DNA from: Bacillota bacterium
GTDB lineage: Bacteria > Bacillota > Clostridia > Christensenellales > Aristaeellaceae
Length of the DNA: 5,944 nt
Direction of reading: 5' to 3'
NCBI GenBank assembly: GCA_023459675.1
Contig: JAEWTC010000188.1
Coordinates: forward strand, 1 to 5,944
The notes below the pieces were generated by a model, which was given only the letters and a program-made list of their open reading frames with translations, had not been told where the DNA came from and did not search any database. The translations under genes and the position numbers were made by a program. Below are positions 1 to 5,927 of this stretch, in pieces (position 1 is the first letter of the stretch; every line of letters starts with the position of its first letter).

Positions 1-315
1 GCCTTCCCCGTAGCCCACCTTCACGCGCTTGGACACCAGCACCCGGGGGTCGATCCCGCCGATGGGCCGCACGCGGATCAACCCCTCCTCGGTCACCGAA
101 ACCGCCACGAGGCCTACCTCGTCCATATGCGCGCACAGCATCACCCGCGGCAGCGCCGGGTTTTTGGCCTTGCGCACGGCGAGCACGCTTCCCGTACCGT
201 CAAACGATACGGCGTCCTTGCCCAGCGCCTCCGTGCAGGCGTCTACCACAACCTTGCGCACAAGCTCCTCCCGGCCGCTTAAGCCCTGGAGCTCGCAAAG
301 GGTTTTCAAGTCCAT
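1..315 (-). CDS. M42 family metallo-aminopeptidase, N-terminal part (cut by window edge)
   Basis: This is the start of a second M42 (glutamyl/deblocking aminopeptidase, FrvX/YsdC/TET-type) peptidase; 105 codons are visible and the frame is still open at base 1. Seen: the N-terminal segment MDLKTLCELQGLSGRE, typical of the family, and the metal-binding motif CAHMDEVGL at about residues 61-69, with His63 as metal ligand and Asp65 beside it. The GGIDPRVL segment that follows matches the region leading into the inserted PDZ-like dimerisation domain. The remaining ligands lie outside the window. The ATG at 315 overlaps the stop of the preceding peptidase by 10 nt in another frame. Only a weak, distant GGGTGG precedes it, so translation is probably coupled to the upstream gene. 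It resembles the neighbour at the N-terminus (both MLCAHMDE) but diverges elsewhere, as expected for an older paralogue. Family members are cytosolic, usually about 330-360 aa, and form large self-compartmentalised oligomers. The substrate is unknown. Confidence 0.9.
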   Translation of the reverse strand, partial: MDLKTLCELQGLSGREELVRKVVVDACTEALGKDAVSFDGTGSVLAVRKAKNPALPRVMLCAHMDEVGLVAVSVTEEGLIRVRPIGGIDPRVLVSKRVKVGYGEG

Positions 316-1364
316 AAATCCGTATCCCACCCTTCGGTAATCTCCGCGCAGAACAGCGCGGCAAGGCGCGCGCATTCGTCCGCGGCGTGCAGATCGAGCG
401 TTTCCACAGTGGTGTGCATGTAGGAAAGCGGCAGGCCCACCAGCACGCAGGGAATGCCGCCCCGCGCGATCTGGATATCGTCGGTATCGGTGCCGGTGGA
501 ACGCTCGCTCAGCTCCATGTTGATCTTGACGCCGTTCTTTTTGGCGACGTCCTTAAGGATGGACAGGAGCTTGGGCTGGATGAACGGGCCGCAGACCGGG
601 GCAGGCGCGTCCGCAGGCACGGTGCTGTCCGGCTTGGCGCCCGGATAGTTGGCAAAGGTTACGTCCAGCACGAAGCCGATATCCGGCTTTACGGTGTGCG
701 CGCCGACCTTGGCGCCAAACCCGCCCACCTCTTCCTGCGCGGAGCAGCAGAACACCACCTCCGCCGCGTGGTTGATCTTCTGCAACCGTTCGGCGGCGGA
801 AAGCATTACGGCGATGCAGCTGCGGTCGTCCATGGTTTTGGCGGCGACGCGGCCGTTCAACAGCTCCGTCACCGGGCCGTGCAGGGTCACGGCGTCGCCC
901 ACGTGCACCCGGGCTTGCACGGCTTCGGCCGCCATGCCCAGATCCACGTACAAATCCTCAAACTTCGCGCCGTGGGCGCGGTCCTCCGCCGTGAGCAGGT
1001 GCGGCGGTTTCGCGCCGATCACGCCGAACAGCGCGCCCCCGTCCGTATGCACGGTGACGGTCGCCGCCGGCAAAATCTGCGGGCTGACGCCGCCAACGCG
1101 CCGGATGCGCAGAGAGCCGTCCGCAAGTACTTCGGTCACCATGAGGGCGATCTCATCCATATGTGCGCACAGCATCACGGACGGCGCCTTGCCTTTAAAA
1201 GGCAGGGTGGGCTTTTTGACCGCAATCACGTTAAACAGCGGGTCGATGGTGATCTCGTCGCAATACGGCAGAAACAGCGTTTTCAGCCATTCCGCCATTT
1301 CGCGCTCGCGGCCCACCGGCCCGAACCTCTGTGTGCTTTCCTTGAGAAAGGAAAGAATGTCCAT
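306..1364 (-). CDS. M42 family metallo-aminopeptidase (complete)
   Basis: A 352-aa cytosolic dinuclear-metal aminopeptidase of family M42, which removes N-terminal residues from short peptides. All the family's metal and catalytic positions are visible: His68 in MLCAHMDEI, Asp179 in KTMDDRS, catalytic Glu211 and metal-ligand Glu212 in SAQEEVGGFG, Asp234 in VLDVTF, and His317 in YMHTTVE. The segment at about residues 75-165 corresponds to the inserted PDZ-like dimerisation domain. Length is normal for the family. A frame open to an ATG at 1400 would add 12 residues. I chose the ATG at 1364 because AAAGGGG lies 7 nt upstream and MDILSFLKES aligns with the usual N-terminus. It lies 44 nt after metH on the same strand with no U-tract terminator between, so it is probably co-transcribed with the methionine genes. 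The first Gly of the usual HMDEIGLMV stretch is Ala here (EIALMV). Exact specificity (Glu/Asp, Leu or Lys aminopeptidase, or a minor endoglucanase-like annotation) cannot be read from sequence. Confidence 0.95.
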   Translation of the reverse strand: MDILSFLKESTQRFGPVGREREMAEWLKTLFLPYCDEITIDPLFNVIAVKKPTLPFKGKAPSVMLCAHMDEIALMVTEVLADGSLRIRRVGGVSPQILPAATVTVHTDGGALFGVIGAKPPHLLTAEDRAHGAKFEDLYVDLGMAAEAVQARVHVGDAVTLHGPVTELLNGRVAAKTMDDRSCIAVMLSAAERLQKINHAAEVVFCCSAQEEVGGFGAKVGAHTVKPDIGFVLDVTFANYPGAKPDSTVPADAPAPVCGPFIQPKLLSILKDVAKKNGVKINMELSERSTGTDTDDIQIARGGIPCVLVGLPLSYMHTTVETLDLHAADECARLAALFCAEITEGWDTDLWT

Positions 1365-1371
1365 AGTGTGT

Positions 1372-1378
1372 CCCCTTT
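1372..1378 (-). promoter_or_regulatory. Ribosome binding site of the complete M42 peptidase
   Basis: AAAGGGG lies 7 nt before the ATG at 1364. It decides this start over the in-frame ATG at 1400, which is only 8 nt past the metH stop. Confidence 0.75.
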
Positions 1379-1390
1379 CGTTGGTTGGTT

Positions 1391-1408
1391 GCGCCGCCAC
1401 GGCGCGGC
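1391..1408 (-). other. GC-rich stem-loop in the metH / peptidase gap
   Basis: GCCGC (1408-1404) can pair with GCGGC (1397-1393) around a 6-nt loop directly after the metH stop codon. The sequence that follows is GCAACCAACCAACG, with no run of T, so it is not a standard intrinsic terminator. It could damp read-through or stabilise the 3' end of the upstream message, or it may be a by-product of high GC content. Confidence 0.3.
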
Positions 1409-3838
1409 TTACCCGAGCGCCTCCTTGGCGATGCGGACGGAGGCCATGGCGTCCGCCGCGAAGAAATCCGCGTCAATCTCCCGGGCGAGGCTTTCGGTCA
1501 GCACCGCGCCGCCGACCATGATTTTCACGGCTTTTCCGTACGTCAGCCGCACCTGATGGATGGTGTAACGCATGGCGGGCACGGTGGTGGTCATCAGCGC
1601 GGACAGGCCCAAAAGCCTCGCGCCGGATTGTTTGAGCGCGGCCAGCACCTCGCCCGGCGGCACGCTTCGGCCCAGGTCGATCACGTGATACCCGTAGCTT
1701 TGCAGCATAGTGGATACGATGTTCTTGCCGATGTCGTGCACGTCTCCCTCCACGGTGGCAAGCACGATGGTTTTCTCCGGCTGCGGAGCCGCGGCGGGCA
1801 TGCGGGCGGTGGCCTCTGCAATGGCGCGCTTGGCCGCGGCGGCGGACTGCATGAGCTGCGGCAGGAAAATTTTCCCGCGCTCGTAGCGCTTGCCCACCTC
1901 GGTGAGCGCCGGGATGACGTGTTCCTCGATCATCAATAGCGGGGGCACGCCGCCCAGCAGCAGCGCGGACGCCGCAACGGACGCGTGGGCCTCCAGCCCC
2001 GCGACGATGGTATCGGACAGGCTTTTGAGCTCCAGCTGCCCCTGCGCCGCCTCGTCCGCCTCCGGCCGGGCGGAAACCGCCTGCAGGGTAACGGAAGTGT
2101 ACTTCTCGATGAACTTGGAAAATCCTTCGTCCAGCCCCAGGGTGGCGCGCGTGGCGAAGAAGGACGACAGCACCTGTTCGTCCAGCGGGTTGATGATGGC
2201 GGCGGTGAGGCCGCGGTTCATGGCCATGGCGAGGAAGGACGCGGTGATCATGCTGCGGCCGGGCAGCCCGAAGCTGACGTTACTGACGCCCAGCACGGTT
2301 TTTACTTCCAGCTCGTAGGTAAGCCTGCGCACCGTTTCCAGCGTTACCGAGGGGGCGGCGGGGTCCGCCGCGGCGGCCATGGTGAGCGCATCGAACAGGA
2401 TGTCGCTGCGCTGGATGCCGTAGCGCGCGGCTTGCTCCAGAATGCGCCTGGCGATCGCGATGCGCCCGTCCGGGGTTTCCGGGATACCGTTCTCATCCAG
2501 GCACAGTGCCACCAGCGCCGCGCCGTACTTGCGCGCCAGGGGGAAGACCGCGTCCATCACGGACTGCTTCCCCGACACGCTGTTGATGATTGGCCTGCCG
2601 ATATAGGCGCGCAGCGCCGGCTCCAGCGCCGCGGGGTTTGCCGTATCCAGCTGCAGGGGCACGGGAACCACGGTCTGCACGGCTTCGGTGACGGTTTTGA
2701 GCATCTGCGCCTCGTCCAGGTCCGGCAGGCCCACGTTCGCGTCCAGCACGTCCGCGCCCGCGTCCACCTGACGGGAGGCCTCCTGATTGACGTAATCCAG
2801 ATGGTTTTCACGCAAGGCGCGCTTCATGGCGGGTTTGCCGGTGGGGTTGAGCCGCTCCCCGATGATGGCGGGCTGCGGCCCGATGAACACAGTTTGGCTG
2901 TGGCCGGACACGCAGCAGCTTTCCAGCCCGCTCTTTTTGCGCTCCACGGGCGGCGTATAGGGGATGGCGGCGGCGGCTTTGGTGAGCGCTTCGATATGCG
3001 CCTTGGTGGTGCCGCAGCAGCCGCCCACGAGGTTTGCGCCGAGCTGGATCGCCTCCAGCATATCGGCGGCAAAATCGTTCGGCTGGGTGTGAAACACGGT
3101 GCAGCCGTGCAAAAGCTCCGGGATGCCGGCGTTGGGCATGAACAGCACGGGCTTGCCATTTGCGCAGGCCACGAGGCGTTTGAGGTTGGGGAACAGCACG
3201 CGGGGCTTGGAGCGGCAGTTGAGGCCGATCACGTCCACGCCGTCCATGGCGGTGAGCATGGCCGCCGCGCCTTCGATATCCGAGCCCGTCAACAGCCGCC
3301 CGCTTTCGTCAAACGCGATGCTGACGACGAACGGAAGCTTGGCGCCAAGCGCCTGTTGCGCCTCGCGCACGCCCAGCACCGCGGCCTTGATTTCCCGGAG
3401 GCAGGTCATGGTTTCCAGCACGATCAGATCGCACCCGGCCTCGATGCCCGCGGTCGCGAGTTTCACATACCAGGAAACGGCGTGTTCGAACTCCTGCTCG
3501 CCCCAGGGCTTCAAAAGCTTGCCCAGGCTGGTTAAATCCAGCGCGGCAAAGCCGTGCCCGGCCTCCGCCACAGCCTCCTTGGCCAGGCGCATGCCCTCGC
3601 GGATCAGCGTTTCCCAGTTTTCGAACTCCTCGGGGTTAAAGCCGAAGGTGTTGGAAAGCACCACGTCCGCGCCCGCGTCCAGGTAGCCGCGGTTGACGGC
3701 CTTCACAAGCTCCGGCTGCTCCAAATTCCACAGCGCGGGCTGTTTGCCGCCCTCCAGCCCCATGGCCTGCAGGGTGGCGCCGATGGCGCCGTCGAAAAAC
3801 ACGCGCCGGGTTTGGATGAGTTCCAGAAATGGGTGCAT
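1409..3838 (-). CDS. metH: Cobalamin-dependent methionine synthase, three-module form lacking the reactivation domain
   Basis: 5-methyltetrahydrofolate:homocysteine methyltransferase, 809 aa, catalysing the last step of methionine synthesis in the cytosol. Modules in order: (1) Zn-dependent homocysteine-binding barrel, about residues 1-295, with zinc ligands Cys208 in IGLNC and Cys274/Cys275 in GGCCGT. (2) Pterin-binding (folate) barrel, about 320-590, with IGERLNPTGK at 326-335, DANVG near 367-370 and the NSVSGK strand at 419-424. (3) Helical B12 cap, about 605-685, then a Rossmann cobalamin domain from about 690, with DVHDIGKN at 699-706 (His701 is the expected lower cobalt ligand), SALM at 746 and GG at 776-777. 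The protein ends there. The roughly 330-residue AdoMet-binding reactivation domain of E. coli MetH (1227 aa) is absent, as in Thermotoga maritima MetH, which relies on a separate protein; no such gene is in this window. The ATG at 3838 has GGGAGG 6 nt upstream and lies 3 nt after the metF stop. The in-frame zinc, pterin and B12 motifs argue against a corrinoid methyltransferase of another type. Confidence 0.96.
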   Translation of the reverse strand: MHPFLELIQTRRVFFDGAIGATLQAMGLEGGKQPALWNLEQPELVKAVNRGYLDAGADVVLSNTFGFNPEEFENWETLIREGMRLAKEAVAEAGHGFAALDLTSLGKLLKPWGEQEFEHAVSWYVKLATAGIEAGCDLIVLETMTCLREIKAAVLGVREAQQALGAKLPFVVSIAFDESGRLLTGSDIEGAAAMLTAMDGVDVIGLNCRSKPRVLFPNLKRLVACANGKPVLFMPNAGIPELLHGCTVFHTQPNDFAADMLEAIQLGANLVGGCCGTTKAHIEALTKAAAAIPYTPPVERKKSGLESCCVSGHSQTVFIGPQPAIIGERLNPTGKPAMKRALRENHLDYVNQEASRQVDAGADVLDANVGLPDLDEAQMLKTVTEAVQTVVPVPLQLDTANPAALEPALRAYIGRPIINSVSGKQSVMDAVFPLARKYGAALVALCLDENGIPETPDGRIAIARRILEQAARYGIQRSDILFDALTMAAAADPAAPSVTLETVRRLTYELEVKTVLGVSNVSFGLPGRSMITASFLAMAMNRGLTAAIINPLDEQVLSSFFATRATLGLDEGFSKFIEKYTSVTLQAVSARPEADEAAQGQLELKSLSDTIVAGLEAHASVAASALLLGGVPPLLMIEEHVIPALTEVGKRYERGKIFLPQLMQSAAAAKRAIAEATARMPAAAPQPEKTIVLATVEGDVHDIGKNIVSTMLQSYGYHVIDLGRSVPPGEVLAALKQSGARLLGLSALMTTTVPAMRYTIHQVRLTYGKAVKIMVGGAVLTESLAREIDADFFAADAMASVRIAKEALG

Positions 3839-3841
3839 GCG

Positions 3842-4708
3842 TTACCTCCCGATGATCGCGCCGAGGTTGCGGAACACATCCGCCGCCACATCCGCGCGGT
3901 TCATGGTGTACAGGTGAATGTGGCGGACGCCGTTGGCGATCAGGTCCACAATCTGCTCGGTGGCATAGGCTAGGCCCGCCTGCCGCATGGAAGCCGGATC
4001 GGCGCCGAAGCGGTCGACCAAAGACAACAGCCTTGGCGGCAGCGTTGCGCCCGAAAGCGCGGAAATGCGGCGGATTTGCTTGGCGCTGATCACGGGCATG
4101 ATGCCCGCGCCCACCGGCACGGCGATGCCCGCCCGCAGCGCCCGGTAGAGGAAGTTATACAGCGTCGTGTTGTCAAAAAACATCTGCGTGGTTAAAAAAT
4201 CCACGCCCGCGTCCACCTTGGCCTTCAGGAAATCCAGATCCGTTTCCCGGTTCTCGCTTTCCGGGTGGCCTTCCGGGTAACAGGCCGCGCCGATGCAAAA
4301 ACCGCCGCGCCGCTTGATGTGGGAAACAAGCTGCGAGGCGTGTTCAAACCGTTTGCCATCGGGGTAGACGAAGCCCTCGGGAATATCGCCGCGCAGGGCG
4401 AGGACGTTGTTCACGTTCGCGGCCGCAAGCTCATCCAGCACCGAATCCACCGTATCCACGGCGGAATTGATGCAGGTGAGGTGCGCCAGCGCGGGAACGC
4501 CGCTTTCCTGCACGGTTTGGGCAAGCTCCCGCGTAAACTGCGGGGCAAGCCCCGCCGCGCCGTAGGTAACGGAGATGTATGAGGGGTTGAGCCCCGCAAG
4601 CTCCCGCACCACGCGCTTGGCCTCGTCCACCCGGGCGAACTCCTTGGGGGGGAACACCTCGCAGCTGACGGACACCTGGGAGGTGAGCAGTTCGGAAATC
4701 CGCCGCAT
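3842..4708 (-). CDS. metF: 5,10-methylenetetrahydrofolate reductase
   Basis: A 288-aa flavoprotein that reduces 5,10-methylene-THF to 5-methyl-THF, the methyl donor for the MetH encoded next. It is a single FAD-binding TIM barrel of normal length for bacterial MetF. Visible family motifs: CEVFPPK at 16-22 with the conserved Glu17, SVTYGA at 46-51, AHLTC at 75-79, LRGD at 105-108 (Asp108 matches E. coli Asp120, which tunes the flavin and folate), TTQMFFD at 173-179 with the folate-contacting Gln175, IMPV at 203-206, and HLYTMN at 265-270. The ATG at 4708 is 1 nt beyond the metA stop, with AAGGAG 7 nt upstream inside the metA coding end. No metV (the partner of some acetogen MetF enzymes) is adjacent, so the electron donor (NADH, ferredoxin or other) is not decided by context. 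Confidence 0.96.
   Translation of the reverse strand: MRRISELLTSQVSVSCEVFPPKEFARVDEAKRVVRELAGLNPSYISVTYGAAGLAPQFTRELAQTVQESGVPALAHLTCINSAVDTVDSVLDELAAANVNNVLALRGDIPEGFVYPDGKRFEHASQLVSHIKRRGGFCIGAACYPEGHPESENRETDLDFLKAKVDAGVDFLTTQMFFDNTTLYNFLYRALRAGIAVPVGAGIMPVISAKQIRRISALSGATLPPRLLSLVDRFGADPASMRQAGLAYATEQIVDLIANGVRHIHLYTMNRADVAADVFRNLGAIIGR
3845..3850 (-). promoter_or_regulatory. Ribosome binding site of metH inside the end of metF
   Basis: GGGAGG, which also encodes the last two residues of MetF (Gly-Arg), lies 6 nt before the metH ATG. Ribosomes finishing metF would clear or reuse this site, so translation is probably coupled. Confidence 0.8.
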
Positions 4709-4709
4709 A

Positions 4710-5642
4710 TTACCTCTCCTTCTCCAGCAGGCCCTTGCGCAGGTCGTAGGGCGTTTCCTGATAGACGAAATAGTTCAGCCAGTTGGCAAACAGCAGGCTT
4801 GCGTGCGCGTGCCAGTTCACCCGCGGCGCGTTTTTCGGATCGTTCCCCGGGAAATAGTTTTCCGGCAAATCCATTTCCATGCCCTTGCCGATGTCGCGGA
4901 AGTATTCCGAGGAGAGCGAATCCCGGTCGTACTCCGAATGCCCGGTGGCGAACACCCGGCGCCCGTCCCGGCTGCGGATGACGGCGGAGCCGGTTTTTTC
5001 GCTTTTGGCGAGCACGATCAGATCATCGCAGGCGGATACCGCGGCCTCGTCCAGCTCCGTATGGCGGCTCATGGGCACGGTGAAGGTATCGTCCAGCCCG
5101 CAGAAGAGCTTATCGTGCACGTCGGTAATCTGGGTTTCAAACACGCCGAAGAGCTTCTTTGCCAGCGGGTGCTTTTGGATGCCGTAGTGGAAATACAGCC
5201 CCGCCTGCGCCGCCCAGCAGATGAACAGCGTGGAAAACACCCGCTCGTCCGCCCAATGCATGATGCGCGTGAGCTCCTCCCAATAGAGCACGTCCTCAAA
5301 ATCGAGCCGCTCCACCGGCGCGCCGGTGATGATGAAACCGTCGAACAGCTCGTCCTTGATCTCGTCGAAGGTGCGGTAGAAGGTATCCAGATATTCGGTG
5401 GACACGTTCTTGGACTCGTAGCTTTCGGTGCGCACCAGCGTGATTTCCACCTGCAAAGGAGAGTTGGAAATGAGGCGCAGCAGCTGCGTTTCCGTTTTCT
5501 CCTTGGTGGGCATAAGGTTCAAAATGGCGATCCGCAGGGGGCGGATATCCTGCTCCGCCGACCGCATTTCGGTCATCACGAAGATGTTCTCGTCGTTCAA
5601 GGTTTTGGTGGCGGGCAGAGCGTCCGGAATTTTCACTGGCAT
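4710..5642 (-). CDS. metA: Homoserine O-acetyltransferase (MetA family)
   Basis: A 310-aa enzyme of the HTS/MetA fold (class I glutamine amidotransferase-like), unrelated to the alpha/beta-hydrolase MetX. It acylates homoserine, the committing step of methionine synthesis. Catalytic residues fall at the E. coli numbering: Cys142 in ICWAAQA is the acyl nucleophile, His235 and Glu237 in GHSEYD form the rest of the triad, Lys47 lies in MPTKEK, and Arg249 in YFRD is a homoserine contact. Residue 111, in GAPVERLDF, is Glu. In this family Glu111 (as in Bacillus cereus) goes with acetyl-CoA, and Gly111 (E. coli) with succinyl-CoA, so acetyl transfer is predicted despite the common 'succinyltransferase' label. 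O-acetylhomoserine would need a MetY-type sulfhydrylase, absent here. The N-terminus (MPVKIPDALPA) and the C-terminal NWLNYFVYQ-TPYDLR block are full-length. The ATG at 5642 has AAAGGAG 9 nt upstream. It is the first complete enzyme gene of the operon, downstream of the leader at 5790-5930. Confidence 0.96.
   Translation of the reverse strand: MPVKIPDALPATKTLNDENIFVMTEMRSAEQDIRPLRIAILNLMPTKEKTETQLLRLISNSPLQVEITLVRTESYESKNVSTEYLDTFYRTFDEIKDELFDGFIITGAPVERLDFEDVLYWEELTRIMHWADERVFSTLFICWAAQAGLYFHYGIQKHPLAKKLFGVFETQITDVHDKLFCGLDDTFTVPMSRHTELDEAAVSACDDLIVLAKSEKTGSAVIRSRDGRRVFATGHSEYDRDSLSSEYFRDIGKGMEMDLPENYFPGNDPKNAPRVNWHAHASLLFANWLNYFVYQETPYDLRKGLLEKER
4716..4721 (-). promoter_or_regulatory. Ribosome binding site of metF inside the end of metA
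   Basis: AAGGAG lies 7 nt before the metF ATG and encodes part of the MetA tail (Glu-Lys-Glu-Arg). metA stop and metF start are separated by one base, so translational coupling is likely. Confidence 0.8.
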
Positions 5643-5651
5643 ATGGGTGTG

Positions 5652-5658
5652 CTCCTTT
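5652..5658 (-). promoter_or_regulatory. Ribosome binding site of metA
   Basis: AAAGGAG lies 9 nt before the metA ATG. The surrounding 5' UTR (about 5660-5700) is C- and A-rich and looks unstructured. Confidence 0.8.
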
Positions 5659-5729
5659 ATTGCTTTGTTGGGGTTGGGGCGGGAGGTTTAAGGGGAAGGC
5701 TGTTACCACAGATCGGGTTCCGTCATTTT

Positions 5730-5735
5730 ATTGTA
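5730..5735 (-). promoter_or_regulatory. Possible -10 box of a metA-proximal promoter
   Basis: TACAAT followed by AAAATG is the only AT-rich patch in a very GC-rich spacer and matches the sigma-70/sigma-A -10 consensus at 5 of 6 positions. The expected -35 position (17 nt upstream) is GCGGCG, no match to TTGACA. If used, transcription would start near 5723 and bypass the leader and terminator, giving unattenuated metA expression. The rest of 5643-5789 holds a G/C-rich tract (5735-5770) with CCCC/GGGG self-complementarity and no credible gene. Confidence 0.3.
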
Positions 5736-5789
5736 CCGCCCCGTCCGCTCCGCGCCGCCCCGCCCGGGGGTTTGCTTCCTCATTCCGGG

Positions 5790-5822
5790 AAAAGCAAAAC
5801 CCTTCCCCGAAGGGGAAGGGTT
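5790..5822 (-). terminator. Strong intrinsic terminator upstream of metA
   Basis: A perfect 11-bp hairpin (5822-5812 paired with 5808-5798; arms AACCCTTCCCC and GGGGAAGGGTT, loop TTC) is followed on the minus strand by TTTTGCTTTT. The T-rich side is only on the minus strand, so it acts on transcripts heading towards metA. It either ends an upstream gene or, as argued here, is the terminator of an attenuator that controls the met operon. Confidence 0.85.
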
Positions 5823-5850
5823 GAAATGCACAGCAAACGGCATACGCCGC

Positions 5851-5913
5851 TCAACCACGACCAAACTCGGGGCGACCTGACCGCTGACAGGGCATTCGCA
5901 TCATCATAGGCAT
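5851..5913 (-). CDS. Putative methionine-rich leader peptide (20 aa)
   Basis: The frame starts at the ATG at 5913 and stops at TGA (5853-5851). It begins MPMMMRMPC and ends PEFGRG, with Met at positions 1, 3, 4, 5 and 7. AGGAGG lies 8 nt before the ATG, the best Shine-Dalgarno site in the window. The stop is 29 nt before the base of a strong terminator, and the first downstream gene is metA. These are the hallmarks of an attenuation leader whose ribosome would stall on Met codons when charged Met-tRNA is scarce. Third positions are much less GC-rich than in the neighbouring enzymes (CCT, CGA, TGT, TCA, GGT, TTT, CGT), so it does not look like ordinary coding sequence of this genome. Caution: the same frame has no stop upstream as far as the window edge (5943), so it could be the C-terminal tail of a longer gene. 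No homologue is recognised. Confidence 0.5.
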   Translation of the reverse strand: MPMMMRMPCQRSGRPEFGRG

Positions 5914-5921
5914 CAGATCCG

Positions 5922-5927
5922 CCTCCT
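5922..5927 (-). promoter_or_regulatory. Ribosome binding site of the leader frame
   Basis: AGGAGG, a full anti-SD complement, lies 8 nt before the ATG at 5913. It is the main sequence support that the short Met-rich frame is translated from that ATG. Confidence 0.6.

Larger units (their letters stand above)
5798..5927 (-). promoter_or_regulatory. Candidate translational attenuator of the metA-metF-metH operon
   Basis: The leader RNA can fold in two exclusive ways. Terminator form: the hairpin at 5822-5798. Antiterminator form: CCCCGAG (5872-5866, inside leader codons 14-16) pairs with TTCGGGG (5811-5805, terminator loop and 3' arm), and GGTTGAG (5856-5850, containing the leader stop) pairs with TTCAACC (5825-5819, base of the terminator 5' arm). 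Each helix is 6 Watson-Crick pairs plus one G-U. The two helices are nested and enclose a small CGGC/GCCG hairpin (5849-5838). A ribosome stalled on Met codons 3-7 would leave 5872-5850 free and favour read-through; one reaching the stop would cover them and favour termination. Pairing was done by eye without energies. The alternative is that the terminator simply ends an upstream gene. Confidence 0.4.

Noticed and set aside
1365..1400. Upstream start at 1400 for the M42 peptidase (12 extra residues)
   Set aside because: It would begin 8 nt after the metH stop with no SD, and the extra residues match nothing in the family. The ATG at 1364 has AAAGGGG at 7 nt.
387..1556. Long open frame on the plus strand opposite the complete M42 peptidase
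   Set aside because: It is rich in His, Arg, Gly and Ala with no recognisable domain and lies antisense to a gene with all catalytic motifs. Such frames are expected opposite GC-rich genes with GC-biased third positions.
1985..3535. 516-codon open frame on the plus strand inside metH
   Set aside because: Antisense to the zinc, pterin and B12 domains of MetH. Its composition is that of a GC-rich shadow frame, and no ribosome binding site or motif supports it.
5703..5726. Seven-codon frame ATG to TAA (MTEPDLW) just after the TACAAT box
   Set aside because: No suitably spaced Shine-Dalgarno site, no repeated or regulatory codon, and it overlaps the position where a transcript from that box would begin.
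4575..5909. 444-codon open frame on the plus strand across metA and the leader
   Set aside because: It runs antisense through the MetA catalytic triad and across the terminator hairpin and has low-complexity composition, so it is not a plausible gene.
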